Below, piece after piece: positions 14,291 to 22,263 of a stretch of 48,283 nucleotides of DNA; position 1 is the first letter of the stretch, and every line of letters starts with the position of its first letter. A program made the position numbers and the translations under genes. The notes beneath the pieces are model-generated. The model saw nothing but the letters and a program-made list of their open reading frames with translations. It ran no database searches and was not told where the DNA came from. Where the stretch lies: contig JAICUI010000017.1 in NCBI GenBank assembly GCA_025935925.1, positions 1-48,283 of the forward strand, in the 5' to 3' direction. The DNA comes from Chloroflexota bacterium (lineage in GTDB: Bacteria; Chloroflexota; Limnocylindria; Limnocylindrales; CSP1-4).

Positions 14291-16828
14291 GTGTCGTCGA
14301 CGCTCGGGCTCGAGGCAGGCGCCGCCGACGTCCCGCGCGAGCCGACGCGGCAGGTGGAGGTCGCGGTCGATGCCCCCGCGGGGCAGGGGCTCCGGACCTG
14401 GACCTACGTCGTGCCGGCGGCGCTCGCGGGCGTGACGGTCGGCGAGGCCGTCCTCGTTCCGTTCGGCAAGGGCGGCCGTCAGGCGATCGGCGTGGTCGTG
14501 GGGCCGGCGACGGGGCCGGTGGATGAGGCCGCGCTCCGGCCGATCGTCGCGCGGGTGCACAGCGACGGGCCCCTCCTCCCGGCGATGTCCCTCGCGTTCG
14601 CGCGCGCGCTCGCGGGCCGTTACGTCGCGCCGCTCGCCGTCGTCATCCGGGCGATGCTCCCGCCCGGCATGCTCGAGCGGCTCGAGCTGATCGCCGAGGT
14701 GACCCCCACGGGTGAGGCGGCGATGACGGCGGGAGGCGCGACGGCTGGCGAAGCGATGGCCGCCGCCCTCGCGCCGCACGAGGTCGACCTGCTGGACGAG
14801 CTGGCGGGACGTGCGCGGGCCGTGCGCGACCTTGCGGCCGGCGACGGCCGCGCCACGCTGCTGCGACGCCTTCGGGCGCTCGCGGACCGCGGCTTCGTCG
14901 AGCTGACCTGGACCCTGCTCGGTGCGGCCGTCGGCCCGCGCTACGAGCGGCGCCTGTGGCCGACGGATGCGGGCCGGGACGCCGCGCGGCGGCTCGCCGC
15001 CGGCGATCGGCTCGCCGGCCGTCCGCTCGGGCCGCGCCAGGCGGACGCCCTCGCCGAGCTCGCCTCGAACACCGACGTCGACGGTGTTGCGGCGGCAGCC
15101 ATCGCGGAACGCCACGGATCCTCGGCGCTCGCGGGGCTCGTGCGACGCGGCCTCGTGCGCGCCGAGGTCCGCGAGCGTCCGCGCGTCCCGCTCGCCGCGC
15201 GCCCGGCGGCGGTCCGCGGCGCCCGGCCGGCGGGCTCGTCGCCCACCGCCGCGCAGGCTGCCGCGCTCCGGCTGATCCTCGGCGCCATCGAGGGTCACGA
15301 TCCGACCCCGCTGCTGCTCGACGGCGTGACGGGCGGTGGCAAGACCGCGATCTACGTGGACGCGATCGAGGCGTCGCTCGGGGGAGGGCGCCCCGCGATC
15401 CTGCTCGTCCCCGAGATCGCGCTCGCGACGCCGATCGTCGACCGGCTGCGCGCGGACCTTCCGGTGCGGATCGCGCTGGTGCACTCCGGGCTGGGCGACG
15501 GCGAGCGCGCCGACGAGTGGCGCCGGATCCGCGCGGGTGACGTCGATCTCGTGGTCGGAACGCGGACGGCGGTCCTCGCGCCGCTCGCGGACGTCGGGCT
15601 CGTCATCGTCGACGAGGAGCACGACGCCGCCTACAAGAGCGACCGGACGCCGCGGTTCCAGGCGCGAGACGCGGCGATCGAGCTCGCTCGGCTCGCCGGG
15701 GCGGCGGTCGTCCTGGGCTCGGCGACGCCGTCGGTCGAGTCGATGGGCCACGCGCGCGCCGGCCGGTACCGGCGCGCCGTCCTGCCGCGGCGCCCGGCCG
15801 GAACGGATCCCGCCGTGACGGCCGTCGACCTGCGCGCCGAGCTCGCCGCCGGCAACCGTGGCCTGATCTCGGACGCGCTGGCGGCCGGGCTCGCGGCGCT
15901 CGACAGCGACGCAGGCGACCGCGCGATCCTCGTCATGAACCGCCGCGGGACGGCGTCGGTCGTCCTGTGCCGCGACTGCGGCACGGTCCAGGCGTGCCCG
16001 GACTGCGAGCGGCCCCTCGTCTATCACCAGGCGGGCACGACGCTCCGCTGCCATCACTGCGGCCGGGCGTGGCCGATCGCGACGCGCTGCCCGTCGTGCG
16101 GCTCGCCGCGGATCCGCTACCTGGGCGGCGGGACCGAGCGGGTGGAGCGCGAGGTCCGCGACCGGTTCCCGGGCCTCCGGGTGGCCCGGCTCGACCGGGA
16201 CGTCGCGGAGCGCAAGGGCGCGGCCGAGCGCGTCCTCGACGCCTTCGCCGCGGGCCGGGCCGACGTGCTCGTCGGCACCAGCCTCGTCGCCAAGGGTCTC
16301 GACATCCCGGAGGTCACGCTCGTCGGCGTCGTCTCCGCCGACATCGCCCTCAACCTGCCCGACGAGCGCGCGTCCGAGCGGACGTACCAGCTGCTCGCCC
16401 AGGCGGTGGGCCGGGCGGGCCGCGGCGACCGGCCCGGGACGGCCGTGATCCAGACGTATCGACCCGACCACCGCGCGATCCGAGCGGTCGTCGACGGCGA
16501 CGCGGCCTCGTTCTACGACGAGGAGCTCGCCCTGCGCGAGCGGTTCGGATCGCCGCCGTTCGGGCGCCTCGTGAAGCTCACCGTCGCCCTGCCGGACCGC
16601 GAGGCGGCCGAGGCCGAGGGGACGGCGCTCGCCGAACGGCTGCGGACGCGATCGTCGGAGCTCGGGCTGGGCATCCAGGTCGCGGGACCGGCGCCGGCCT
16701 ATGTCGCCCGACGCGGGGACCGGTGGCGCTTCAACGTCATCCTGCGCGGCACGGATCCCGTGGCCGTGCTGGATCCGGCGCCCGGTCCGCCGTGGAGCGT
16801 CGACGTCGATCCCGAGTCGCTCCTGTAA
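14291..16828 (+). CDS. priA: Primosomal protein N' (PriA replication-restart helicase)
   Basis: 3'-5' superfamily 2 helicase that reloads the replisome at stalled forks. 845 aa: 3'-DNA-binding domain (20-115; LRTWTYVVPAALAG, VLVPFGKGGRQAIGVVVG), winged-helix-like middle, helicase core with P-loop LDGVTGGGKTAIY (about 345) and LVIVDEEHDAAYKSD (about 441), then the zinc-binding block between about 559 and 603 with paired Cys (CRDC, CPDC, CHHC, CPSC), and helicase motifs VLVGTSLVAKGLDIPEVTLV and QAVGRAGRGDRPG. All eight Cys are present, so the helicase is probably active. GTG start with GAGG 5 nt upstream. Last gene of the ileS-to-priA run. Confidence 0.95.
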   Translation: MSSTLGLEAGAADVPREPTRQVEVAVDAPAGQGLRTWTYVVPAALAGVTVGEAVLVPFGKGGRQAIGVVVGPATGPVDEAALRPIVARVHSDGPLLPAMSLAFARALAGRYVAPLAVVIRAMLPPGMLERLELIAEVTPTGEAAMTAGGATAGEAMAAALAPHEVDLLDELAGRARAVRDLAAGDGRATLLRRLRALADRGFVELTWTLLGAAVGPRYERRLWPTDAGRDAARRLAAGDRLAGRPLGPRQADALAELASNTDVDGVAAAAIAERHGSSALAGLVRRGLVRAEVRERPRVPLAARPAAVRGARPAGSSPTAAQAAALRLILGAIEGHDPTPLLLDGVTGGGKTAIYVDAIEASLGGGRPAILLVPEIALATPIVDRLRADLPVRIALVHSGLGDGERADEWRRIRAGDVDLVVGTRTAVLAPLADVGLVIVDEEHDAAYKSDRTPRFQARDAAIELARLAGAAVVLGSATPSVESMGHARAGRYRRAVLPRRPAGTDPAVTAVDLRAELAAGNRGLISDALAAGLAALDSDAGDRAILVMNRRGTASVVLCRDCGTVQACPDCERPLVYHQAGTTLRCHHCGRAWPIATRCPSCGSPRIRYLGGGTERVEREVRDRFPGLRVARLDRDVAERKGAAERVLDAFAAGRADVLVGTSLVAKGLDIPEVTLVGVVSADIALNLPDERASERTYQLLAQAVGRAGRGDRPGTAVIQTYRPDHRAIRAVVDGDAASFYDEELALRERFGSPPFGRLVKLTVALPDREAAEAEGTALAERLRTRSSELGLGIQVAGPAPAYVARRGDRWRFNVILRGTDPVAVLDPAPGPPWSVDVDPESLL

Positions 16829-16884
16829 CGGCGGCGCCCCAAACCGCAGGCCGTTCGGCACGCTGCCCGATTTCGGATGCATGG

Positions 16885-16890
16885 GACAAT
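16885..16890 (+). promoter_or_regulatory. Extended -10 promoter of the 161-aa orphan gene
   Basis: TGG-GACAAT in the 121-nt gap after priA, about 53 nt before the expected leader end at 16949. The same gap holds nothing else I recognise. Confidence 0.4.
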
Positions 16891-16949
16891 GCCCGGGACC
16901 AATACCGCGATCCGTCAGACCGCGCCCATCCCGCGCGAGGAGGCTTCTC

Positions 16950-17435
16950 ATGACCGACCAGTTCCCCAGCGACACCCAGCCGACCGAGGACCCGTTCGCC
17001 GACGCGACGAGCGGGACGACGAGCGACCCCACGAGCGGCGAGACGAGCGGCTCGGGCAGCGGCGATTCGCGGTCCGGCGAAACCGGTGACACCGGCTCGG
17101 AGGCCACCGCGGAGTCGCGCGAGTGGATGTCCCAGCTCGAGTCCATGATCCGCGGGATCGCCACGCAGGCCGCCCCGGTCGCCAAGGAGATCGGCGCCAA
17201 GGCCGCCGAGCTCGCGGCCGTCGCGGCCGTCAAGGCGGGCCCCGCGGCACAGCGGGCCGCCGAGCTCACGAACGAGTACGGCGCGAAGTTCGCCGAGCGC
17301 GCGCAGGCCGTCGCGGCGGACCTCCGTTCGCAGGCGGGCACGGACGCTTCCACGAACGGCTCGTCGGGCAACGGGCACACGGCCGGCGACACCGCCGAGC
17401 CGTCCCCGGAGGAGACGTCGGGCACCGGCGTCTGA
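16950..17435 (+). CDS. Hypothetical protein, low-complexity N terminus with a helical Ala-rich core
   Basis: Not recognised. 161 aa. Residues 1-55 are disordered and rich in Thr, Ser, Gly, Asp and Glu (DATSGTTSDPTSGETSGSGS). About 56-130 look like a continuous amphipathic helix rich in Ala and Lys/Glu (WMSQLESMIRGIATQAAP, then VAKEIGAKAAELAAVAA, AAQRAAELTNEYGAKFAER). The tail is again Ser/Gly/Asp-rich. There is no signal peptide or membrane segment. The layout recalls phasin-like or nucleoid-associated helical proteins, but that is only shape. A strong GAGGAGG 6 nt before the ATG and its own promoter suggest good expression. It stands alone between priA and def. Confidence 0.75.
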   Translation: MTDQFPSDTQPTEDPFADATSGTTSDPTSGETSGSGSGDSRSGETGDTGSEATAESREWMSQLESMIRGIATQAAPVAKEIGAKAAELAAVAAVKAGPAAQRAAELTNEYGAKFAERAQAVAADLRSQAGTDASTNGSSGNGHTAGDTAEPSPEETSGTGV

Positions 17436-17470
17436 CCTCGAGCACGATCGGGGGCGGCGCTCGCCTCGGC

Positions 17471-17476
17471 TATACT
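17471..17476 (+). promoter_or_regulatory. -10 element of def-fmt, leaderless-type
   Basis: TATACT, the closest match to TATAAT in the window, ends 8 nt before the def ATG. There is no ribosome binding site in between, so the mRNA probably starts at or within 1-2 nt of the ATG. Confidence 0.6.
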
Positions 17477-17484
17477 CGCGCCGC

Positions 17485-18003
17485 ATGAGCGTCCGCCCCA
17501 TCGTCCTCCTCGGTGACCCGCGCCTGCGCCTGCGCGGCGAGACCGTCGACAGCTTCGGGAAGTACCTCCACGAGCTGCTGGACGACCTGACCGACTCGAT
17601 GCGTCACGCCCCGGGCGTCGGCCTCGCGGCCCCGCAGCTCGGGGAAGCGCTCCGCGCGTGCGTCGTCGAGGTCGAGGGCAACCTGTACGAGCTCGTCAAC
17701 CCGCAGATCGTCCGCGCGCACGGCGACGACCGCGACCTCGAGGGTTGCCTGTCGATCCCCGGCTACGTCGCCTACGTCACGCGGCGCGAGAAGGTGTGGG
17801 TGGTCGCCCAGGACCGCTTCGGCAAGAAGGTGAAGGTGGCCGGCTCGGGCCTGCTCGGACGGGCGCTCCAGCACGAGCTCGATCACCTCGACGGCAAGCT
17901 CTACATCGACTACCTCGACTCCATGGACGAGCTGCTCGCGGTCGGCCAGGGCGACGAGGACGACGGCGCCGAGGTCCGGGGAGCGGCGAGCGCCCTGGCG
18001 TGA
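17485..18003 (+). CDS. def: Peptide deformylase
   Basis: Metal-dependent hydrolase that removes the formyl group from the N-terminal Met of new proteins. 172 aa with all three family motifs: GVGLAAPQLG, EGCLSIPGY (the metal-binding Cys) and QHELDHLDGKLYID (two His ligands and the catalytic Glu). The C terminus is a short acidic tail. ATG at 17485 has no Shine-Dalgarno but a TATACT -10 only 8 nt upstream. Its stop overlaps the GTG of fmt (GTGA): the deformylase/formyltransferase pair acts on the same formyl group and is commonly adjacent. Confidence 0.96.
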   Translation: MSVRPIVLLGDPRLRLRGETVDSFGKYLHELLDDLTDSMRHAPGVGLAAPQLGEALRACVVEVEGNLYELVNPQIVRAHGDDRDLEGCLSIPGYVAYVTRREKVWVVAQDRFGKKVKVAGSGLLGRALQHELDHLDGKLYIDYLDSMDELLAVGQGDEDDGAEVRGAASALA

Positions 18004-18941
18004 GCGGGCGCCCGGAGCCGCCCGACGACGGGCGTGTCCGGGCCGTGTTCCTGGGTTCCGGCGCCTTTGCCGTCCCGGCCCTGGGACGCCTCGCGGAGCA
18101 TCCGCTCGTCCGGCTCGTCGCGGTCGTCACCGCGCCCCCGCGCCAGGCCGGCCGCGGCGGGCAGTGGCGGCTCACCCCGGTCGACGAGGCCGCGCGCGCG
18201 TTGCACGTGGCGCCGATCCTGACCCCGCCCCGGCTGCGCCATCCCGATGCGATCGAGGCGATCCTCGCGCTCCGCCCCGACCTCGCCATCCTCGCCGACT
18301 ACGGCCAGATCGTCCCGCCGCCACTGCTCGACCTCCGCCTCGGCGCGCTCAACCTCCACCCGTCGGCACTGCCGCGGTTCCGCGGCGCGTCGCCGATCCC
18401 CGCGACGATCCTCGCCGGCGACGCCACGGCGGCGGTCACGCTGATGCGCATGGACGCCGGCCTCGACACGGGGCCGGTCGTCGCCCGCGCGGACGTCGCG
18501 CTCGCGGGCGACGAGACGGCACCGGAGCTCGAGGCGAGGCTCGCCGAGCTCGGCGCGTCGCTCCTCGACGCGTCGCTGCCGGCATGGATCGACGGCACGC
18601 TGCCGGCGACGCCGCAGGCCGAGGCGGGCGTGATCCTGACGCGACCGCTCCGTCGCGAGGACGGGCGGCTGGATCCGGCGCGCACCGCGACGGAGCTCGA
18701 GCGACACGTTCGCGCCTACGTCCCGTGGCCCGGGAGCCACCTCGAGCTGCCCGAGGGCCGGCTGGTCGTGTCCAGGGCGCGGGTCGCGCCCGCCGCGCCG
18801 GCCGACGTGCCGGGAGCGATCGTCGTCGAGGGCCGCGAGCCGGCGCTCGCGACGGCCGCCGGTCGCCTCGTCCTGGAGCGCGTCACGCCCGAGGGCCGGA
18901 AGCCGATGCGCGGCGAGGACTGGCTCCGCGGCCGTCGCTGA
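18000..18941 (+). CDS. fmt: Methionyl-tRNA formyltransferase
   Basis: Transfers a formyl group from 10-formyl-THF to Met on initiator tRNA. 313 aa: catalytic domain (about 12-205) with VFLGSGAFAVPALGRL, LAILADYGQIVPPPLLDL, the active-site LNLHPSALPRFRGASPIPA (Asn and His present) and MRMDAGLDTGPVV (catalytic Asp), then the OB-fold C-terminal tRNA-binding domain with ERHVRAYVPWPGSH and ending GEDWLRGRR. GTG at 18000 overlaps the def stop. A 12-residue N-terminal stretch precedes the core; an internal GTG closer to VFLGSG is possible. Confidence 0.95.
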   Translation: MSGRPEPPDDGRVRAVFLGSGAFAVPALGRLAEHPLVRLVAVVTAPPRQAGRGGQWRLTPVDEAARALHVAPILTPPRLRHPDAIEAILALRPDLAILADYGQIVPPPLLDLRLGALNLHPSALPRFRGASPIPATILAGDATAAVTLMRMDAGLDTGPVVARADVALAGDETAPELEARLAELGASLLDASLPAWIDGTLPATPQAEAGVILTRPLRREDGRLDPARTATELERHVRAYVPWPGSHLELPEGRLVVSRARVAPAAPADVPGAIVVEGREPALATAAGRLVLERVTPEGRKPMRGEDWLRGRR

Positions 18942-18986
18942 ACCGACAGCCGGCCGCTCGCGCGACGACGCGCGCCGCGCCCGTGT

Positions 18987-18992
18987 CAGAAT
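18987..18992 (+). promoter_or_regulatory. Extended -10 of rlmN-rpe-dtd, leaderless-type
   Basis: TGT-CAGAAT ends 7 nt before the rlmN ATG. No Shine-Dalgarno is present. A small hairpin GCGCG-acga-CGCGC (18960-18973) sits just upstream and may end the def-fmt transcript. Confidence 0.5.
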
Positions 18993-18999
18993 CGCCGCG

Positions 19000-20244
19000 A
19001 TGACCACGTCCCACGCCGTCGCCGGCCCCGCCGCCTTCGGGCTCCGCGGCGCCCCGTCCGCCGCGCGCGCCCGCGACCCCCGCCCGGGGATCGCGGGGCT
19101 GCCGCCGGATGCCCTCGGCGCTTGGTTCGCGGAGCGCGGCCTGCCCGCATACCGGGCGCGACAGGTCCTCGACGCGACGTGGCGCGGCAGCGAGACGACG
19201 TTCGACGCGATCACCACACTGTCCGCCGACGTCAAGGCGGCGTTGGCCGGCGCGTTCCGCTTCGACACCATCGCGGACACCGAGGTGCGTCCGGCCGACG
19301 GCGGGCTGACCGAGAAGGCGCTGCACACCGTGTCCGACGGCCTGCTGATCGAGTCGGTGCTCATGCACTACCCGGCCCGCGCTGCCTCGCGGGAGCGGCA
19401 CACGCTGTGCATCAGCTCGCAGGCGGGGTGCGCCGTCGGCTGCCCGTTCTGCGCGACCGGCGAGCTCGGCATGGAGCGCGACCTCGAGACGGCCGAGATC
19501 GTGGACCAGGTGCGCCACGCCGCCAGGCATCTCGCGCACGACGGCCGCCGGCTGACGAACGTGGTCTTCATGGGCATGGGCGAGCCGCTGCTCAACCTCG
19601 ACCGGGTCCTCGAGGCGATCGAGGCCCTGAACGACAAGGCGCGGTTCGGGCTCGGCGCGCGGCACATCACGCTCAGCACGTCGGGCGTCGTGCCCGGGAT
19701 CCGGCGGCTGACGGCGCTCGGGCCGCAGTTCACCCTGGCCGTCAGCCTGCACGCGGCGAGGAACGCGCTGCGGGACGTTCTCGTGCCCCTCAACCGGCGC
19801 TGGCCGGTCGAGGAGGTCGTCGCCGCGGCGCGCGACCATGCCGCGGCGACGGGCCGCCGGGTGACCTACGAGCTGACGATGATCGCCGGCATCAACGACA
19901 CCGACACCGACGCCGACGCGCTCGCGGCGCTCCTCCGGGGCGACCATGCGCACGTCAACCTGATCCCGATGAACCCGGTCGCGCACACGCCGTGGACGGG
20001 TTCCTCGCCCGAGCGGATCGACGCGTTCGCCGCGCGCATCCGAGCCGCCGGCATCGCGACCACCATCCGGCGCAACCGCGGGACGGAGATCGGCGCGGCC
20101 TGCGGCCAGCTCGCCGCGGAGCACGCCGGCGAGGCGCCGCCGATCGTCGTCAGGCGGCGCCGCGAGCGACTCGTCGCGCAGAGCGCGGCGGCCCTGCGCG
20201 GCGAACGCAGCGCCGAGCCCGTTCCGGCGGGGGTGGGGGAATGA
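19000..20244 (+). CDS. rlmN: Dual-specificity 23S rRNA/tRNA adenine C2-methyltransferase
   Basis: Radical-SAM enzyme that methylates A2503 of 23S rRNA and A37 of some tRNAs. 414 aa: N-terminal accessory helices (about 30-110), then the 4Fe-4S motif C144-AVG-C148-PF-C151 in QAGCAVGCPFCATGELG, NVVFMGMGEPLLNLD (SAM binding, GEP), ITLSTSGVVPGI, AVSLHAA, and YELTMIAGINDTD. The conserved C-terminal Cys is seen in IGAACGQLA, and a second candidate methyl-carrying Cys is not needed to make the call. RlmN rather than Cfr is inferred from the housekeeping context. Overlaps rpe by 4 nt (ATGA). Confidence 0.94.
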   Translation: MTTSHAVAGPAAFGLRGAPSAARARDPRPGIAGLPPDALGAWFAERGLPAYRARQVLDATWRGSETTFDAITTLSADVKAALAGAFRFDTIADTEVRPADGGLTEKALHTVSDGLLIESVLMHYPARAASRERHTLCISSQAGCAVGCPFCATGELGMERDLETAEIVDQVRHAARHLAHDGRRLTNVVFMGMGEPLLNLDRVLEAIEALNDKARFGLGARHITLSTSGVVPGIRRLTALGPQFTLAVSLHAARNALRDVLVPLNRRWPVEEVVAAARDHAAATGRRVTYELTMIAGINDTDTDADALAALLRGDHAHVNLIPMNPVAHTPWTGSSPERIDAFAARIRAAGIATTIRRNRGTEIGAACGQLAAEHAGEAPPIVVRRRRERLVAQSAAALRGERSAEPVPAGVGE

Positions 20245-20954
20245 CGACCGACGCCGGCCGCCGGCCCGCCGACGTCCGGATCGCGGCGAGCATCCTCGAT
20301 TCGAACCTCGGTGCCCTGGGCGACGAGATCCGGCGCGCCGAGGCCGCGGGCGCCGACCGCATCCACCTCGACGTGATGGACGGCCACTTCGTGCCCAACC
20401 TGACCTTCGGCTGGAAGACGATCGAGGCCGTGCGGGCCGTCACCGCACTCCCGTTCGATGCCCACCTGATGATCTCCGAGCCCGGCCGCTGGACCGACCA
20501 GTTCCTGGACGCGGGTTGCGACTCGATCACGTTCCACGTCGAGGTCGACGCGCCCCAGATCCGTCCCGCGCTCGAGCGCATCCGCGACGCCGGCCGCGCG
20601 GCGGGCCTGTCCGTCAAGCCGAAGACGGGACTCGCCGCCCTCGAGCCGTATCGCGACCTCCTCGACATCGTCCTGGTGATGACCGTCGAGCCCGGGTTCG
20701 GGGGCCAGGCGTTCATGGCGGACGTCGCGGACGCCAAGCTTGCCGCGGCGCGTGACTGGCTCGCACCGGACGGCGCGTGCGAGATCCAGGTGGACGGCGG
20801 CGGCAAGCGCGAGACCGCGGAGGTCATCGGGCGCGGCGGCACGGACGTGATCGTCGTCGGCTCGGCGCTGTTCCGCGCCCCGGACATGGCGGCGGAGCTC
20901 AGCAGGATCCGGTCGATCGCGGATGCGGCCCGCCGCGCGACGGTCGCGGGCTAG
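20241..20954 (+). CDS. rpe: Ribulose-phosphate 3-epimerase
   Basis: TIM-barrel enzyme of the pentose phosphate and Calvin pathways interconverting ribulose-5-P and xylulose-5-P. 237 aa: RIAASILDSNLGALGDEI, metal-site IHLDVMDGHFVPNLTFG (His, Asp), FDAHLMISEP, VMTVEPGFGGQAF, and EIQVDGGGKRETA with the second catalytic Asp. The usual NPxTP loop reads KPKTG, a tolerated variant. No metal ligand is missing. ATGA overlap with rlmN upstream; dtd starts 6 nt downstream. Confidence 0.94.
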   Translation: MTTDAGRRPADVRIAASILDSNLGALGDEIRRAEAAGADRIHLDVMDGHFVPNLTFGWKTIEAVRAVTALPFDAHLMISEPGRWTDQFLDAGCDSITFHVEVDAPQIRPALERIRDAGRAAGLSVKPKTGLAALEPYRDLLDIVLVMTVEPGFGGQAFMADVADAKLAAARDWLAPDGACEIQVDGGGKRETAEVIGRGGTDVIVVGSALFRAPDMAAELSRIRSIADAARRATVAG

Positions 20955-20960
20955 CGGGGC

Positions 20961-21428
20961 GTGCGCGCGCTCCTGCAGCGGGTGACGCGCGCGGAGGTGC
21001 GCGTCCGTGAGCGGGTGACCGGATCCATCGGGCCGGGGTTGCTCGTGCTGCTCGGCGTCGGCCACGAGGACGACGAACCGACCGCCGACGCCCTCGCGCG
21101 ACGGATCTGCGAGCTGCGCGTGTTCCGCGACGAGGACGGGCGCACGAACCGCTCGCTGCTCGAGGCGGGCGGCGAGGCACTCGTGGTCAGCCAGTTCACG
21201 CTGTACGCCGACACCCGCCGCGGGCGCCGCCCCGGTTTCACGGACGCCGCGGACCCGGACCTCGCCCGGACGCTGTGGCGGCGGGTCGCGGCCGGCATCG
21301 AGGCGCAGGGCGTCCGCGTCGGCGTCGGCGAGTTCGGCGCGGAGATGGCGGTGGAGCTGGTGAACGACGGGCCGTTCACGATCTGGCTCGACACCGCGGG
21401 AGGCCAGACACAGCAAAGCCGGCGGTGA
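20961..21428 (+). CDS. dtd: D-aminoacyl-tRNA deacylase
   Basis: Hydrolyses D-amino acids (and Gly mischarged on tRNA-Ala) from tRNA. 155 aa: RALLQRVTRAEVRV at the start, LLVLLGVGHEDD, the SQFTL motif in VVSQFTLYADTRRGRRPGF, and the second active-site motif NDGPFTIWLD near the end. Length and both motifs are complete. GTG start. Its TGA stop is part of a perfect 10-bp stem-loop that lies between it and the convergent rpmB. Confidence 0.94.
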   Translation: MRALLQRVTRAEVRVRERVTGSIGPGLLVLLGVGHEDDEPTADALARRICELRVFRDEDGRTNRSLLEAGGEALVVSQFTLYADTRRGRRPGFTDAADPDLARTLWRRVAAGIEAQGVRVGVGEFGAEMAVELVNDGPFTIWLDTAGGQTQQSRR

Positions 21429-21440
21429 CGACCGCCGGCT
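21417..21440. terminator. Terminator-like stem-loop shared by dtd and rpmB
   Basis: AGCCGGCGGT, loop GACG, ACCGCCGGCT: a perfect 10-bp stem. It lies between convergent genes and includes the dtd stop codon (21426-21428). Read on the minus strand it is followed by TTTGCTGTGT, a weak T-tract, so it best serves rpmB; on the plus strand no T-run follows. Confidence 0.6.
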
Positions 21441-21486
21441 CGGGCGAGGGTGCTCCGCGGGGCCAGGCGCCCCGCCGACGACGAGG

Positions 21487-21687
21487 CTAGCGGGCGCTCT
21501 TGGTGAGCGTCCGGCGGCACCGGGTGCAGGCGAGCACCTTGTCGGGCGCGCCGTTCTTACCGGTGAGCGTCGTGAGCTGGAGGTTCGGCTGGTAGCGGCG
21601 GTGGGCCCGGACGCGGTTCATCCCCGACGACTGGGGGTTGAACCCGCCCATGGAGGCCTTGCCACAGATGGCGCAGGCACGTGCCAT
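21487..21687 (-). CDS. rpmB: 50S ribosomal protein L28 (zinc-binding, C+ form)
   Basis: L28, 66 aa, a late-assembling large-subunit protein. It starts MARACAICGKASMGGFNPQ, followed by AHRRYQPNLQ and ends with VLACTRCRRTLTKSAR. CAIC and CTRC form a four-Cys zinc site, the C+ form. Monocistronic on the minus strand, with GAAGGA about 11 nt before the ATG and its own promoter. Converges on dtd and diverges from asp23. Confidence 0.96.
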   Translation of the reverse strand: MARACAICGKASMGGFNPQSSGMNRVRAHRRYQPNLQLTTLTGKNGAPDKVLACTRCRRTLTKSAR

Positions 21688-21757
21688 GACGGTTGTGATC
21701 CTTCGAAACGAGCAGGAGACGGGCGCACACCGGCCGGACCGGCGCGAGCAGGCTGGT

Positions 21758-21763
21758 ATCGTA
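21758..21763 (-). promoter_or_regulatory. Extended -10 promoter of rpmB
   Basis: On the minus strand TGC-TACGAT, about 70 nt before the rpmB ATG. It lies in the 156-nt divergent gap with the asp23 operon, for which I see no equally clear promoter. Confidence 0.5.
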
Positions 21764-21843
21764 GCACGGCCCTCCGGCCGTCCCGGAGCGGGCTGCCACG
21801 ACTCGCGGTGCCGGCCACCGCCCCGGGAGGAGCCCTCGACCGC

Positions 21844-22263
21844 GTGACCCACGAACCCCTGGCCGGCCGGTCGCTCGTCACCAGGCGGGCGATCCGCGAC
21901 CTCGTCCGGACGGCGGCGCTCGGCGCGTACGGCGTGACCGGGTTCGCCGGCGGCGGCCCGCTCGGCCGGCTGCTGGAGCGTCTCGGCCTCGCGACGCCCG
22001 GGCTGCGCGTCGGCCTCGACGGCGAGCTCGTCGTCGACCTCCGCCTGTCGGTCGGGTACGGTCTCCCGATCGCGGAGGTCGCACGCCAGGTGGAGTCGTC
22101 GGTGCGCTACACGCTGCGCCACGCGGTCGGTCGGGAGCCGTCGATCGTCCGGATCCGGATCGGCCGCCTGGAACACGAGCACGCGAGCTCGCCGAGCCCG
22201 GCGCCCGGCCCGGCGCGGCCCGGCACGGCGGACCTCGCGGCGAGCGGGTCGGACGTCGCCTGA
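21844..22263 (+). CDS. Asp23/Gls24 family envelope protein
   Basis: 139 aa of the Asp23 (alkaline shock protein 23) family, small proteins attached to the inner face of the membrane in Gram-positive-type bacteria. The core is residues 5-110: VTRRAIRDLVRTAALGAYGV, then GLRVGLDGELVVDLRLSV and GYGLPIAEVARQVESSVRYT. A Pro/Ala-rich tail follows. No signal peptide is present. GTG start with GGGAGGAG about 11 nt upstream. The stop overlaps the fakA ATG (TGATG). An Asp23 gene directly before the DAK2/FakA gene is a conserved arrangement. The molecular role is not established. Confidence 0.88.
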   Translation: MTHEPLAGRSLVTRRAIRDLVRTAALGAYGVTGFAGGGPLGRLLERLGLATPGLRVGLDGELVVDLRLSVGYGLPIAEVARQVESSVRYTLRHAVGREPSIVRIRIGRLEHEHASSPSPAPGPARPGTADLAASGSDVA

